Positions 16,958 to 30,541 are shown, numbered from the stretch's first letter. The stretch: DNA of 64,000 bases from Alphaproteobacteria bacterium (GCA_002401965.1 NVUR01000022.1:1-64000), one strand, 5' to 3'. The notes: generated by a model from the letters alone, not told the origin. A program made the numbers and translations.

Positions 16958-19068
16958 ATCCCTGGCACTCCATCCACTTTAACAGAACCCGAATTCAGCG
17001 CCGCAATGACATCATCCCTGCGGCCATCCATAACGACTTTGCCCTCATGGATCAGGATAAGCCGATCCACCATCGTCAACATGGAATGCTTATGCGTGAC
17101 AAGAATAAAGGTCTTTCCCTTTGTTTGTTCACGAACATATTTGCAGAAATTGTTTTCCGATTGCACGTCCATGGCGCTGGTTGGCTCATCACAGATCAGA
17201 ATATTGGGTTTTGTTATCATCGCACGGGCAAGGGCAATTGCTTGACGTTGCCCACCTGATAACGCGCTACCTTGCTCACCCACCGGCGCGTCATAGCCCA
17301 TCGGATGACGGGATACAAAATCATCGACCCCCGCTGCTTTGGCGCAGGCCAGAACATCTTCCTCACTGGCATGTGGCGCAGAAAGGGTAATATTCTCCCG
17401 AACGCTGCCCTGAAATAGCACAACATCTTGCGACAGATACGCGATATTTTTGCGTAAATCTGCGGGATCGATCTGTCTGTAATCCGTATTATCGGCCAGT
17501 ATAACGCCCTCATCAGGATCATAGAGTTTCAGCATTAAACGCGCGATCGTACTTTTACCTGATCCGACGCGCCCGATGATACCGACGCGCTCCCCCTGCT
17601 GGATCGTGAAAGAAACATCCTTCAAAATCGGGACTTCGGTTTTCGGATAGGAAAATGACACGTTCTCGAAACTTATATGTCCTGACAAATCGGGACGATT
17701 TAGGAAGTCACGGCCGACAGGACGCTCAACCTCTGAGGACATAATGCCGTTCAACGTTTTCAGCGCGCCGCCTGCGTGATGATATTTCGTAATGAGATTC
17801 GCGATTTGCCCGATTGGAGCAATGGCGCGTCCGCCCAAGATCACACACGCGATCAGACCACCGACGCTCATATCGCCATCTTGCACCAGATACATGCCGC
17901 TTAAGATAATAATGACGGAGGCGATTTGCTGTAGAAATGTCGAGATATTCACGCCGAGCGCCGATAAGAACCGTGATTTCTGGGCATAGAGCGCGTCTTC
18001 ACCGATATATTCACCATAGCGGGCGCGGAAACGTCCATCAGCGTGATTCGCCTTAATTGTTTCCAAGCCATGGATGGTTTCAACCAATAAGCCATGACGG
18101 GTTTGGGTTGCTTGTACGGATTTGCGGATCAGGTGTTTCAAGCTTAACTGAATAAAGAAGCCAACCACCATCGCCAGAAAAATCAGCCCAACCAAAATAA
18201 AGGCAATTGAGCCACCCAACTGATACACAAAGAACAGGAACAACAAGGAGAACGGCAGATCCACCATTGTGGTTATGGTTGCCGAGGTAAAAAATTCCCG
18301 CACGGAATCAAAATCACGCAGCATATTAGCAAAGCCACCGCTGGAGCTTGGCCGATCCGCTAGTTTCATGTCCAGAACATGGTCATAAATACGTCGCGCC
18401 GCCAAAACATCCGTGCGCCGCCCTGCAAAATCAATCATATAGCCCCGAACGGTGCGGAATATAAAATCAAACATAAACGCAACCAGCGCGCCAATACCCA
18501 GCGCCCAGCCTGTCTCGATCGCATTATTCGGGATAACGCGGTCATACACATTCATGATGAATAAGGGCGAGACCAAGGCAAAAAGATTGATGAATAAAGA
18601 GGCAAGAATAACCATCGCATAGGTTGATCTGCTTTGTTTCACCAGCCCCCAAAACCAATGCATATCCTCCGTTATAACGCGCGGCGTTTCCGGCACATTA
18701 AAGACAGCACGCGGATGAATAAAAATTGCGTATTCCGTGTAATCCGCCATAATTTCTTTGATGGTTAAATCGCGTACAGCGCCAGTTTCAGGCAAAAACA
18801 CCTTCGCTTTCTTTTTATCGGAAGAAACCTCTAACAAGACGCAAGGGTGATTTCCATTTAAAAATAAAACACATGGCAAAATGGGGTTTGCAATTTTTGT
18901 GATATCGGTTTTCTTGATAATTTCAGCTTTTAAATCCAGACGCGCCGCTGCCTCACAAAACAGTGCAGGGTCAAAGCCCTTCTCATCATATGCAAGACCA
19001 GATTTAATCGTCTCCGCAGATTTCGGCTTTCCAAAGTGAGAGCATAAGTACACAAGACAATCCAGCAA
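16954..19068 (-). CDS. Type I secretion ABC transporter, ATPase/permease with degenerate C39-like domain
   Basis: This protein of 704 residues or more has an N-terminal C39-like domain (DCLVYLCSHFGKPKSAETIK), which appears to lack a catalytic cysteine arrangement. Six membrane segments at about 155-420 include LFALVSPLFIMNVYDRVIPN. The ATPase domain has Walker A GRVGSGKST, signature LSGGQRQAIALARAM and Walker B ILICDEPTSAMD. It is of the LapB/LssB/HlyB type that exports large adhesins or RTX proteins. The start is uncertain: TTG at 19068 has GGGG five bases before it. The conserved reading continues upstream (NREFSGDSL) to an ATT at 19125 behind a GAGGAAT site, with no ATG in frame. Confidence 0.92.
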   Translation of the reverse strand: MLDCLVYLCSHFGKPKSAETIKSGLAYDEKGFDPALFCEAAARLDLKAEIIKKTDITKIANPILPCVLFLNGNHPCVLLEVSSDKKKAKVFLPETGAVRDLTIKEIMADYTEYAIFIHPRAVFNVPETPRVITEDMHWFWGLVKQSRSTYAMVILASLFINLFALVSPLFIMNVYDRVIPNNAIETGWALGIGALVAFMFDFIFRTVRGYMIDFAGRRTDVLAARRIYDHVLDMKLADRPSSSGGFANMLRDFDSVREFFTSATITTMVDLPFSLLFLFFVYQLGGSIAFILVGLIFLAMVVGFFIQLSLKHLIRKSVQATQTRHGLLVETIHGLETIKANHADGRFRARYGEYIGEDALYAQKSRFLSALGVNISTFLQQIASVIIILSGMYLVQDGDMSVGGLIACVILGGRAIAPIGQIANLITKYHHAGGALKTLNGIMSSEVERPVGRDFLNRPDLSGHISFENVSFSYPKTEVPILKDVSFTIQQGERVGIIGRVGSGKSTIARLMLKLYDPDEGVILADNTDYRQIDPADLRKNIAYLSQDVVLFQGSVRENITLSAPHASEEDVLACAKAAGVDDFVSRHPMGYDAPVGEQGSALSGGQRQAIALARAMITKPNILICDEPTSAMDVQSENNFCKYVREQTKGKTFILVTHKHSMLTMVDRLILIHEGKVVMDGRRDDVIAALNSGSVKVDGVPGI

Positions 19069-19129
19069 TGAATCCCCGCTGAACTCACGATTATCATTCT
19101 TTTCTGCGGCTGGTGCATTACTAATGGTC

Positions 19130-20452
19130 TTATTCCTCGTCTTTTTCAGATATCAATATGTCTTTCAGTGTTCCCAGTGACGCTAAAACGCCATACTCAG
19201 CCGATAAAAGGTAATATTTATTGTCAATTTCTGCCAAACGCGCATTAAACAGCTGGCTTTCCGCACGCATCAAGCCCAGAAGAGTAATGCGTGCGCCTTC
19301 AAATTTAGCATCATACGCAGCCATTAATTTTTCATTCAAATCCACGCGGTCAATCGCCAGTGCCACTTTTCGTTCCAAAGTATGATAATTTGCATAGGCT
19401 TGGTATATGTCACGCTCTATTTCGCGCTCCAAAGCCTCATGTTTTGCGGCCATTTCATAATGTTCATAACGCTTTTGACGAACAGAGGAGAATTCTTTTC
19501 CACCTGTCGAGAAATTCCAGCTCATACGAATTACGGCGCGTGCATCTTCTGTCTCGCCACCAATAACATCTTTCTTATCTGTCTTCGCATAAGATAGCTC
19601 TCCATTGACATCAGGATACATACGGGCATGTTCTGCCCGCATATCATGACGGGCAGCTTTGGAATCCATCCGCGCAGATTGTAACGCCGGATGATTTTCT
19701 TTGGAAAGCGCAACAGCAACGGCGGCATCCTCATTGATAAAAGAAGCCAGTGATACAAACGTATGGTCAACACCATCCACAAACGGCTGTCCCGCCGCTT
19801 CTGCATACATTGCCCGCGCAGAAACCAATTGCCCTTCATATTCAGAGCGCACGCCCTCAATAATCATCGCGACGTCTCTTGCTTGCTGTAGCTCCACCTC
19901 GTCCGCGACACCTTCTGAAACCATATCGGTGATACGTTTTTCATAGTCTTTAATACTGGTGCTTTGCTCCGATAATATTCTCAACGCATGATGTATCCGC
20001 AAAATATCGACATAGCTTTGGGCAACGCGTAACGTCACAAGCCCCTCAATATCCATCAAAGTATAATCCAGCGATTGCATACGCGCATTGGCTGAACGAA
20101 CACGATTTCTTACCTCGAACCCATCAAACAGCATCTGGCGCATCGTGATGTTTCCTTCGCCAAGACCTGAATATGCCGCACCGCGTGTCACAGCTAAACC
20201 GCGACTGGTTGCGTTATCTTGAAAGGTACGCCCCGCCATAACGCCGATTGAAATCTCAGGAAAAAACCCAGAGAACGTTGCATCTTTGCCATGCTCTGCG
20301 GCAGCATAACCTAAGCGCGCACCTTCAACAGAAGGATGGTTCTCCAGCGCGAATACCACCGCGTCACGTAGGTTTTGTGCAGACACGTCAAGGGATATGC
20401 TGCACGAACATGCCAAGACAGAGACAAACATCAAACCAAGTTTAATACGCAT
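19130..20452 (-). CDS. TolC-family outer membrane efflux/secretion protein
   Basis: The protein is about 440 residues from ATG 20452. A signal peptide with a cleavage site after DVSA precedes NLRDAVVFALENHPSVEGA, the usual start of TolC-like proteins. Two repeats of long helices follow, with DGFEVRNRVRSANARMQSLD, RVAQSYVDILR and a second half containing RMSWNFSTGGKEFSSVRQ. It should form the trimeric outer-membrane channel for the ABC exporter encoded directly downstream. The open frame extends to GTG 20515 or ATG 20512, adding a second hydrophobic stretch, but the internal ATG gives a cleaner signal peptide. It is the first gene of the secretion operon. Confidence 0.9.
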   Translation of the reverse strand: MRIKLGLMFVSVLACSCSISLDVSAQNLRDAVVFALENHPSVEGARLGYAAAEHGKDATFSGFFPEISIGVMAGRTFQDNATSRGLAVTRGAAYSGLGEGNITMRQMLFDGFEVRNRVRSANARMQSLDYTLMDIEGLVTLRVAQSYVDILRIHHALRILSEQSTSIKDYEKRITDMVSEGVADEVELQQARDVAMIIEGVRSEYEGQLVSARAMYAEAAGQPFVDGVDHTFVSLASFINEDAAVAVALSKENHPALQSARMDSKAARHDMRAEHARMYPDVNGELSYAKTDKKDVIGGETEDARAVIRMSWNFSTGGKEFSSVRQKRYEHYEMAAKHEALEREIERDIYQAYANYHTLERKVALAIDRVDLNEKLMAAYDAKFEGARITLLGLMRAESQLFNARLAEIDNKYYLLSAEYGVLASLGTLKDILISEKDEE

Positions 20453-20714
20453 AAATACAAAAACCACACACAATAAGAAAAACAAAAGCGACAGAATTAC
20501 GCCTAAGGACATCACATACTAAGCAAAAACCAGCATTAATTCAAGGCATTGCATACCAATACTTACGAATTACATGTTAATACTTACCTATACAAAAGGA
20601 TTGGTACTGTTACTTTTCAAATACTGGCCACATTCCCGCATTATTTCTCTTCACAACAACATGGAAATAAGGCATTCTAATATCCATATTTTTATTATTA
20701 GGGGATTAAAAATC

Positions 20715-21983
20715 GTGGGACTCAAAATTTCCATCCCGAAGGAAACTGCCGCGCATGAAAAACGTGTCGCAGTATCACCGGAAACCGTTAAAAAGCTTAT
20801 CGCTTCATCGTGTCAGATTACAATTGAATCCGGCGCGGGCGAAGACGCAGCTTACACAGATTCCGCCTATAAAGACGCCGGTGCGAAAATCGTCAAAGGC
20901 TTTACCGATACGGTTAAGGGCGCAGATATTGTTCTGAAAGTTCAAGCACCAAATACAGATGAACTTAAAGATATCCGTAATGGTGCATTACTGATTGCTA
21001 TGCTTGCCCCGTTCACAAATAAAACTATTCTCAAAGAATGCGCCAAAGCAAAAATCACTGCATTTTCTATGGAATTCGTACCCCGTATTTCACGCGCACA
21101 AAGCATGGATGTTTTATCCTCCCAATCAAATTTGGCCGGTTATAAGGCCGTATTGGATGCCGCTGAATATTACCCACATGCATTTCCAATGATGATGACC
21201 GCCGCAGGCACCGTGCCACCAGCAAAGGTATTTATCATGGGAGCAGGCGTTGCAGGGTTACAAGCCATTGCAACCGCACGCCGTTTAGGTGCTGTCGTAT
21301 CCGCCACGGATGTCCGCCCCGCCGCGAAAGAACAAGTCGAATCCCTAGGCGCGAGCTTTATTGCCGTTGAAAACGATGAATTCAAACAGGCCGAAACAGC
21401 AGGCGGTTATGCCAAAGAAATGTCCGCTGATTACAAAAAGCAACAAGTCGAGCTGGTTGGAAAACATATCGCAAAACAAGATATAGTGATTACGACCGCA
21501 CTTATCCCCGGTCGCCCTGCGCCAAAACTTATTACTGCGGCTATGGTAAAATCCATGAAACACGGATCAGTTATTGTTGATCTGGCCGTTGAAGCCGGTG
21601 GAAACTGTGCCTCTTCAAAAGCAGGTGAAGTCATCAACAAAGACGGTGTTACAATTGTCGGACATCTTAATGTACCCAGCAGACTGGCGGCTGATACGTC
21701 ATCTCTCTATGCTAAAAACTTATTTAACTTGCTAAACCTTATTATCAATAAGGATTCTAAAACCCTTGTCATTGATTGGGATGATGCGATTATACAGGGC
21801 ATCTGCATGACAAAGGACGGCGCAATTATTCACCCGAACTTTGCCGAGAAAGCCGATTCTAAAAAAGCTGAACCAAAAACAGAAAAGCCGAAAACCGAGA
21901 AGCCCAAGGCAACAAAGACCGCACCTAAAGCGAAAAAAACCACAACTAAAACCAAAAATAAAAAGACAGATAAGGATACGTAA
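20715..21983 (+). CDS. pntAA: NAD(P) transhydrogenase subunit alpha part 1
   Basis: This protein of 422 residues from GTG 20715 is the soluble NAD(H)-binding dI component of proton-translocating transhydrogenase. Motifs are [36 protein letters not shown], the Rossmann stretch [21 protein letters not shown], and [10 protein letters not shown]. The GTG start has AGGGGA nine bases upstream, and the many codons before it lack conservation. The last 45 or so residues are an unusual low-complexity tail of Lys, Thr, Pro and Glu, with repeated KTEKP and KTTTKTK units, beyond the normal end of the family. Its TAA overlaps the ATG of pntAB. Confidence 0.95.
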   Translation: MGLKISIPKETAAHEKRVAVSPETVKKLIASSCQITIESGAGEDAAYTDSAYKDAGAKIVKGFTDTVKGADIVLKVQAPNTDELKDIRNGALLIAMLAPFTNKTILKECAKAKITAFSMEFVPRISRAQSMDVLSSQSNLAGYKAVLDAAEYYPHAFPMMMTAAGTVPPAKVFIMGAGVAGLQAIATARRLGAVVSATDVRPAAKEQVESLGASFIAVENDEFKQAETAGGYAKEMSADYKKQQVELVGKHIAKQDIVITTALIPGRPAPKLITAAMVKSMKHGSVIVDLAVEAGGNCASSKAGEVINKDGVTIVGHLNVPSRLAADTSSLYAKNLFNLLNLIINKDSKTLVIDWDDAIIQGICMTKDGAIIHPNFAEKADSKKAEPKTEKPKTEKPKATKTAPKAKKTTTKTKNKKTDKDT

Positions 21984-22399
21984 TGTCTACAGAGGAAAGA
22001 ACATTAACCCAAAGCTGGGAAGAACTTGCAAAAACACTGCAAGACGCAGCCGATGCCGCCTCTGGGTTAGCCGCAGACGCAGGCACGATCATCACAGAAA
22101 GCGGCGCGCACTCAGAACCCTTCATCATCACGGGAATCACAATCTTCATCTTGGCCTGTTTTGTTGGCTATCACGTTGTTTGGCGCGTTACCCCCGCTCT
22201 ACACTCCCCGCTTATGGGACTGACCAATGCGATATCATCAGTCATCATTATCGGCGCGGTTATTGCCACAGGCGCAGTGTCAGGATCAGGCTTTTCCAGC
22301 TTTTTGGGCTTCATTGCCATTATCCTTGCCTCAATCAATATTTTCGGTGGCTTCGTTATTACCAAACGCATGCTCCACATGTTTCAGAAGAAGGGATAA
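21983..22399 (+). CDS. pntAB: NAD(P) transhydrogenase subunit alpha part 2
   Basis: This 138-residue protein has a hydrophilic N-terminus of about 45 residues and then three to four membrane helices: [39 protein letters not shown] and [20 protein letters not shown]. It is the short membrane part (dII N-terminal portion) of the three-subunit transhydrogenase found in alphaproteobacteria. It forms the proton channel together with PntB. The start overlaps the pntAA stop by one base. pntB begins six bases after its stop. Confidence 0.93.
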   Translation: MSTEERTLTQSWEELAKTLQDAADAASGLAADAGTIITESGAHSEPFIITGITIFILACFVGYHVVWRVTPALHSPLMGLTNAISSVIIIGAVIATGAVSGSGFSSFLGFIAIILASINIFGGFVITKRMLHMFQKKG

Positions 22400-22405
22400 A
22401 ATATC

Positions 22406-23797
22406 ATGGCTACACTTTCATCTCTTGCATACATAATTTCATCCGTCCTGTTCATTCTCGCACTGCGCGGATTATCACATCCTGAATCATCGCGCCAAGG
22501 TTTACATTTTGGTATGATCGGTATGGGGCTGGCAATTGTCACAACCCTGTTCGCACCACAAGTGGACGGCTGGGTATGGATTATTATCGCAATTGCGATT
22601 GGCGGAACAATCGGCACACATATTGCCAAAACCATTGAAATGACCGCCCTGCCCGAACTTATGGCCGCCTTTCACTCTTTGGTTGGTTTGGCCGCCGTTT
22701 GCGTTGCAGGCGCAGCATTTTATAACCCTGAAATTTTTAACATCGGCACGCCCGGCGATATTAAAACCGCCAGCCTAATCGAGATGTCCCTTGGTCTTGC
22801 CATTGGTGCAATCACTTTCACTGGTTCGATTATCGCATGGGGTAAACTCTGCGGTAAAATCTCGGGCAAGCCCATCACATTTATTGGACAGCATAAATTA
22901 AACGCAATGCTTGGCGGCGCATTAATACTAATGATTATCATGCTTTGTTGGACAGGCAGTGCCTTTTGGTTCTGGCTGATCGCTCTGGTCGCGTTTGCGC
23001 TTGGGGTGCTGATGATTATCCCGATTGGCGGCGCGGATATGCCCGTTATTGTGTCTATGCTTAACTCTTATTCTGGTTGGGCGGCGGCTGGCATTGGCTT
23101 TACGCTGCATAATAATTTGCTGATTATTACAGGCGCGCTGGTTGGTGCATCGGGGGCAATTTTGTCTTACATCATGTGTAAAGGCATGAACCGATCATTC
23201 CTGAGTGTGGTTCTGGGTGGCTTTGGTGGTGACGATCAAGCATCAGGTGCGGCGGAAGATTTCGGCGATCGCAATGCCAATCTCGGCGCGGCGGAAGATG
23301 CCGCCTATATCATGAAGAATGCCTCTAAAGTTATCATCGTGCCAGGGTATGGCATGGCGGTGGCACAAGCACAACATGCGGTGCGCGAACTCGCCGATAT
23401 CCTCGGCAAAGAAGGCGTTGAAGTCACTTACGCAATCCATCCTGTTGCGGGGCGCATGCCAGGGCATATGAATGTCTTGCTGGCCGAGGCCAATGTTCCC
23501 TATGACGAAGTGTTCGAAATGGAGGACATCAACCGTGATTTCGCGCAGGCTGATGTGGCATATGTGATTGGTGCAAACGACATCACCAACCCTGCAGCAA
23601 AGAATGATGCAAGCTCCCCCATTTACGGGATGCCCATTTTGGATGTTGAAAACGCAAAAACGGTTCTATTCGTAAAACGCTCACTCGGCAGTGGTTACGC
23701 AGGTATCGACAACCCGCTCTTCTTCGAAGATAACACAATGATGCTGCTGGGTGATGCCAAGAAAATGACCGAGAATATTATCAAAGCGATGACATAA
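22406..23797 (+). CDS. pntB: NAD(P) transhydrogenase subunit beta
   Basis: This 463-residue protein combines about eight membrane helices (residues about 1-265) with a soluble NADP(H)-binding dIII domain. Visible motifs are IGGTIGTHIAKTIEMTALPE, AFHSLVGLAAVCVA, KLNAMLGGAL and the dIII fingerprint VIIVPGYGMAVAQAQHAVRE. It also has YAIHPVAGRMPGHMNVLLAE, VIGANDITNPAA and KRSLGSGYAGIDNPLF. It completes the proton-driven hydride transfer from NADH to NADP+ at the inner membrane. All diagnostic motifs look intact. Confidence 0.96.
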   Translation: MATLSSLAYIISSVLFILALRGLSHPESSRQGLHFGMIGMGLAIVTTLFAPQVDGWVWIIIAIAIGGTIGTHIAKTIEMTALPELMAAFHSLVGLAAVCVAGAAFYNPEIFNIGTPGDIKTASLIEMSLGLAIGAITFTGSIIAWGKLCGKISGKPITFIGQHKLNAMLGGALILMIIMLCWTGSAFWFWLIALVAFALGVLMIIPIGGADMPVIVSMLNSYSGWAAAGIGFTLHNNLLIITGALVGASGAILSYIMCKGMNRSFLSVVLGGFGGDDQASGAAEDFGDRNANLGAAEDAAYIMKNASKVIIVPGYGMAVAQAQHAVRELADILGKEGVEVTYAIHPVAGRMPGHMNVLLAEANVPYDEVFEMEDINRDFAQADVAYVIGANDITNPAAKNDASSPIYGMPILDVENAKTVLFVKRSLGSGYAGIDNPLFFEDNTMMLLGDAKKMTENIIKAMT

Positions 23798-23816
23798 ACG
23801 GTGTAAACGCCCTTTA

Positions 23817-24375
23817 TTAAGGTGCAGGATCATAAAGGATAGGGTTTACCCATGCACCATTCAGACTCCTAACTTTCGTTGTTTTAACACCATCAATAGC
23901 CAAGATATCAACACCATCCAAGTCATGGATATCTGGTAAAAATTTACGCTGGACATAAGAATTTTCTTTGGTAAATTTATCTTCAAACACAATATGAGTT
24001 CCATCTTGCTGTAAAACATCACCAGATTGCATATCATCGATAAGGGCTTTAAGTGCCTCTGGAAAATCCTCATCCCCATTAAGACGCGTCGGATTAAGAA
24101 ATCCCTACTTTCTGACGATTAAAATACGCTCCTCTTCCGCGATATTATTATAAAATACCGCACGAACACCTTCTCCAGTCGTCGCCATGCTTGTTGCATG
24201 TAACATGATATTTTCATCATGAAGGAATTTCAGAGCCTGCATCGCGGTAATATCATCATCGTAATAATCCCTAATCAGATCAACGGCGACCTGCACGCCC
24301 TCATCAGGATTAACCCACCCAGCTCTTATTCAACAACGTCTTTGTAACTTTAGATGTATCCTCTGAATCACTCAT
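23817..24375 (-). pseudogene. Decayed gene for an unknown protein of about 185 aa
   Basis: Reading on the minus strand, an ATG at 24375 with GGGGATGAG before it opens MSDSEDTSKVTKTLLNKSW but stops after a few more codons. A frame shifted by one then reads WVNPDEGVQVAVDLIRDYY through to ERILIVRK and meets a TAG at 24105-24107. The very same frame continues after that TAG as GFLNPTRLNGDEDFPEALKA through to NPILYDPAP and a stop at 23817. A single ancestral gene broken by one frameshift and one amber codon explains this best. I do not recognise the family, and no membrane or catalytic motif is visible. Confidence 0.6.
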
Positions 24376-24522
24376 CTCATCCCCTTTTATCACCGTTCTG
24401 ATTATTCAGGACACTATATATACGCATAAACACCATGTCAATTTTATGTCAATCTTTGCTTTCTGTTAAGCCTTTTACGGCATACTCTTGAGACTGGCAT
24501 AAATTTTTATAAAAGAAGCTGC

Positions 24523-25518
24523 ATGAGTACAGATTTAACACCACCGGATTTAGAGACACGCTTTCAAGAGCCTGAGGGCTGGCGTTGGCATAATTTCAAA
24601 CATAAGGGACGTGAATTTCGCTTTGGCACATCTTCCCCCAAAGACAATGTCCCCGATGCCATTGTTGTCTGCCTGCAAGGGGTTAGAGAATTTTCAGAGA
24701 AATATTTCGAGACCGCCCGCTGGTGTAATGCCAATAACATAACATTCTGGACATTTGATTGGGCAGGTCAGGGTAAATCAACGCGCTATCTTTCCAATCC
24801 GCAGAAACGCCATGGCGGTAACTTTGCACAAGATGTCGAAGATCTCCATTATTTCATCATGGAATATATTAAACATGCCAGCGTCCACACCGATAAAGGG
24901 CGTATTCCCATGGCGATGCTCGCCCATTCTATGGGGGCTAACCTCGGGATGCGATATTTACAACAATATCCTGATACGTTCGAATGCGCCGCGTTCAGCG
25001 CGCCCATGATAGGTCTTAAAGTCTTTGAGAAAACACCACAAAGCATCGCGCAAATGGCAACGACCTTATGTGGTTTATGCGTTGGTCAATCCTACATCCC
25101 CCGTGGTGATGATTGGGGAAAGCAAAAGAAACATGCCCGCCTATCCGCCGATCCAATCAGAAAACTTATTCATAATCAATGGTGCGATACCGATCCCGCT
25201 TTGCAATGTGGTGAGGTGACTTTTGGCTGGCTGAGCGCGGCACAGAAATCCTGTCGTATCATACAGCAAGAATCATTCGCCTCACAAATACAAACGCCCT
25301 GCCTGTTTGGAATACCAGAGAATGAAGATTTGGTAGACAACATTATTGCAAAAAAAATCATTGGCAACATAGATAACGCCCAAACGATTGATTATCCTGA
25401 TTCTTTTCATGAAATATTGATGGAAACAGATGAGGTGAGAGATGACTTCCTCAATAAATTTTACAATTTAATAAAAGAAAACATTATTGATCGACCTGAA
25501 ACCTTGAAACCTTTTTAA
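24523..25518 (+). CDS. Alpha/beta hydrolase, lysophospholipase-like
   Basis: This 331-residue serine hydrolase resembles the monoacylglycerol lipase / PldB group (Hydrolase_4). The pattern includes VVCLQGVREFSEKYFETARW, then WTFDWAGQGKS, the nucleophile elbow LAHSMGANLGMRYL with Ser near residue 140, an acidic residue in PENEDLVDN near residue 275, and the catalytic His in DSFHEILME. No signal peptide is seen, so it is probably cytosolic or membrane-associated. The natural substrate is unknown but a lysophospholipid or acylglycerol is likely from family membership. It is followed after 44 bases by a small unknown gene on the same strand. Confidence 0.85.
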   Translation: MSTDLTPPDLETRFQEPEGWRWHNFKHKGREFRFGTSSPKDNVPDAIVVCLQGVREFSEKYFETARWCNANNITFWTFDWAGQGKSTRYLSNPQKRHGGNFAQDVEDLHYFIMEYIKHASVHTDKGRIPMAMLAHSMGANLGMRYLQQYPDTFECAAFSAPMIGLKVFEKTPQSIAQMATTLCGLCVGQSYIPRGDDWGKQKKHARLSADPIRKLIHNQWCDTDPALQCGEVTFGWLSAAQKSCRIIQQESFASQIQTPCLFGIPENEDLVDNIIAKKIIGNIDNAQTIDYPDSFHEILMETDEVRDDFLNKFYNLIKENIIDRPETLKPF

Positions 25519-25562
25519 GAACAAGGCACAATACCAATTCGTAATAACGGGAGAAATAAGTT

Positions 25563-25802
25563 ATGACCGCAGAATTAAACAGAGAACAAATACGTTTGAG
25601 CGATAGAATCCTATCATCTCTTGAGCTTGCGCTTGAACAAGGTGATTATAAACTTTCCGAGCTTCTAACGCGCGCACTGGAACTGGCGATGACGCGTAAC
25701 ACAGGTGGTGGTGAATTTATTGAACGCCGCGATTATCCGCCCGAGATAGAAAGCGCGATGAGCCAACTTCACGATTTACGTGATAAGCAAGACGCCATTT
25801 AA
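25563..25802 (+). CDS. Small hypothetical protein (79 aa)
   Basis: This 79-residue soluble, mostly helical protein starts at an ATG preceded by GGGAGAAATAAG. It contains LSSLELALEQGDYKLSELLT in the first half and a more polar end. The helix pattern suggests a small helical bundle. I do not recognise a family. It lies downstream of the lysophospholipase-like gene and is followed by a terminator-like hairpin, which supports it as a real transcribed gene. Confidence 0.6.
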   Translation: MTAELNREQIRLSDRILSSLELALEQGDYKLSELLTRALELAMTRNTGGGEFIERRDYPPEIESAMSQLHDLRDKQDAI

Positions 25803-25828
25803 CAGGCGTATTTCATATTTAAAAAATT

Positions 25829-25855
25829 GGGCGCAAATTTTGCGTCCTTTTCTTT
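25829..25855 (+). terminator. Terminator-like hairpin after the 79-aa gene
   Basis: GGGCGCAA pairs with TTGCGTCC, with one G-U wobble, around a three-base loop, and is followed by a T-rich run on the plus strand. It sits 26 bases past the stop and just before the convergent ligA end. Confidence 0.6.
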
Positions 25856-25874
25856 TGCCTTGCGTTTGATTTAT

Positions 25875-29605
<3,731 letters not shown>

Positions 29606-29639
29606 TTATCGTGTTACTCCATAGTTATGAGACAGAAAT

Positions 29640-30461
29640 TTAATCAGGCTTCAAAAGCGAATCAAACGTGCGCTCAAGAATGCCGCGATCATCTATAATT
29701 TTCTGGCGCTGTGCATCATCCAGTAACGCGTAAGAACGCTCATACCATTTACTGCCTGGGTAATTATGCCCCAGCACAGCCGCAACTTGCAAGGCTTCAT
29801 TACGTAAACCCAAAGTCATATAGGCCTCGACCAAACGATGAAGTGCCTCTGCAACATGGCTGGTTGTTTGGAAATTTATCACGACAGAGCGAAAGCGATT
29901 AATCGACGCATTCACATGACCACGATTCAGATAGTAACGCCCGACATCCATTTCTTTACCTGCCAAATGGTCGAACGTCAGGTCACGCTTTAAAGACGCA
30001 TCACGTGCATATTGACTGTTTGGAAAGCGGCTAATCAACGTATTCAATGCTTTAACGGCCTGCACTGTCATATCTTGATCGCGCCTGACATCGGAAATCT
30101 GCTCATAAAAACATAAGGCTTTCAAATAATGGGCATAATCCACATCCTCCGCACCAGGGTGCAACTGGATATAGCGATCAAGAGCAATAACCGCGTCATC
30201 ATAACGTTGATCCAGATAAGATGAATATGCGCCCATTAATTGCGCGCGGGCAGACCATTGTGAATAAGGGTGTTGGCGTTCTACTTCTTCGAAGTATTTT
30301 GTCGCGTCAACATAATCCTCACTATCCATCGCCGTTTTGGCCTGCTCATAAAGTGTTTCCACAGGTGCTGCACCGACTGCAACCTCCTTATTACCACTGC
30401 CGGAGCAAGCCGTCAGGGCGCAGATAACAAACGCAGATAAAAGGGGTTTTCTCAAACACAT
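29640..30461 (-). CDS. bamD: Outer membrane assembly lipoprotein BamD
   Basis: This 273-residue lipoprotein has a signal peptide ending in the lipobox ALTAC (Cys19). It has TPR-like helices with LYEQAKTAMDSEDYVDATKY, FEEVERQHPYSQWSARAQLM, and YAHYLKALCFYEQI, then the conserved RFPNSQYA segment. BamD is the essential lipoprotein of the BAM complex that inserts beta-barrel proteins into the outer membrane, and acts from the periplasmic face. It follows lpxC and precedes recN on the same strand. A terminator-like hairpin lies upstream of it. Confidence 0.94.
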   Translation of the reverse strand: MCLRKPLLSAFVICALTACSGSGNKEVAVGAAPVETLYEQAKTAMDSEDYVDATKYFEEVERQHPYSQWSARAQLMGAYSSYLDQRYDDAVIALDRYIQLHPGAEDVDYAHYLKALCFYEQISDVRRDQDMTVQAVKALNTLISRFPNSQYARDASLKRDLTFDHLAGKEMDVGRYYLNRGHVNASINRFRSVVINFQTTSHVAEALHRLVEAYMTLGLRNEALQVAAVLGHNYPGSKWYERSYALLDDAQRQKIIDDRGILERTFDSLLKPD

Positions 30462-30514
30462 AAATTCGCTCCGATTCTAAAATAGATATATGTATAGATA
30501 AACGGAACGCACAC

Positions 30515-30541
30515 AAAATGAAAGAGGGTTAGCCCCTCTTT
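30515..30541 (-). terminator. Hairpin between lpxC and bamD
   Basis: On the minus strand AAAGAGGG and CCCTCTTT form a perfect 8-bp stem around GCTAA, followed by a modest T-rich stretch. It lies about 45 bases past the lpxC stop and may end or attenuate that transcript. Confidence 0.55.
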
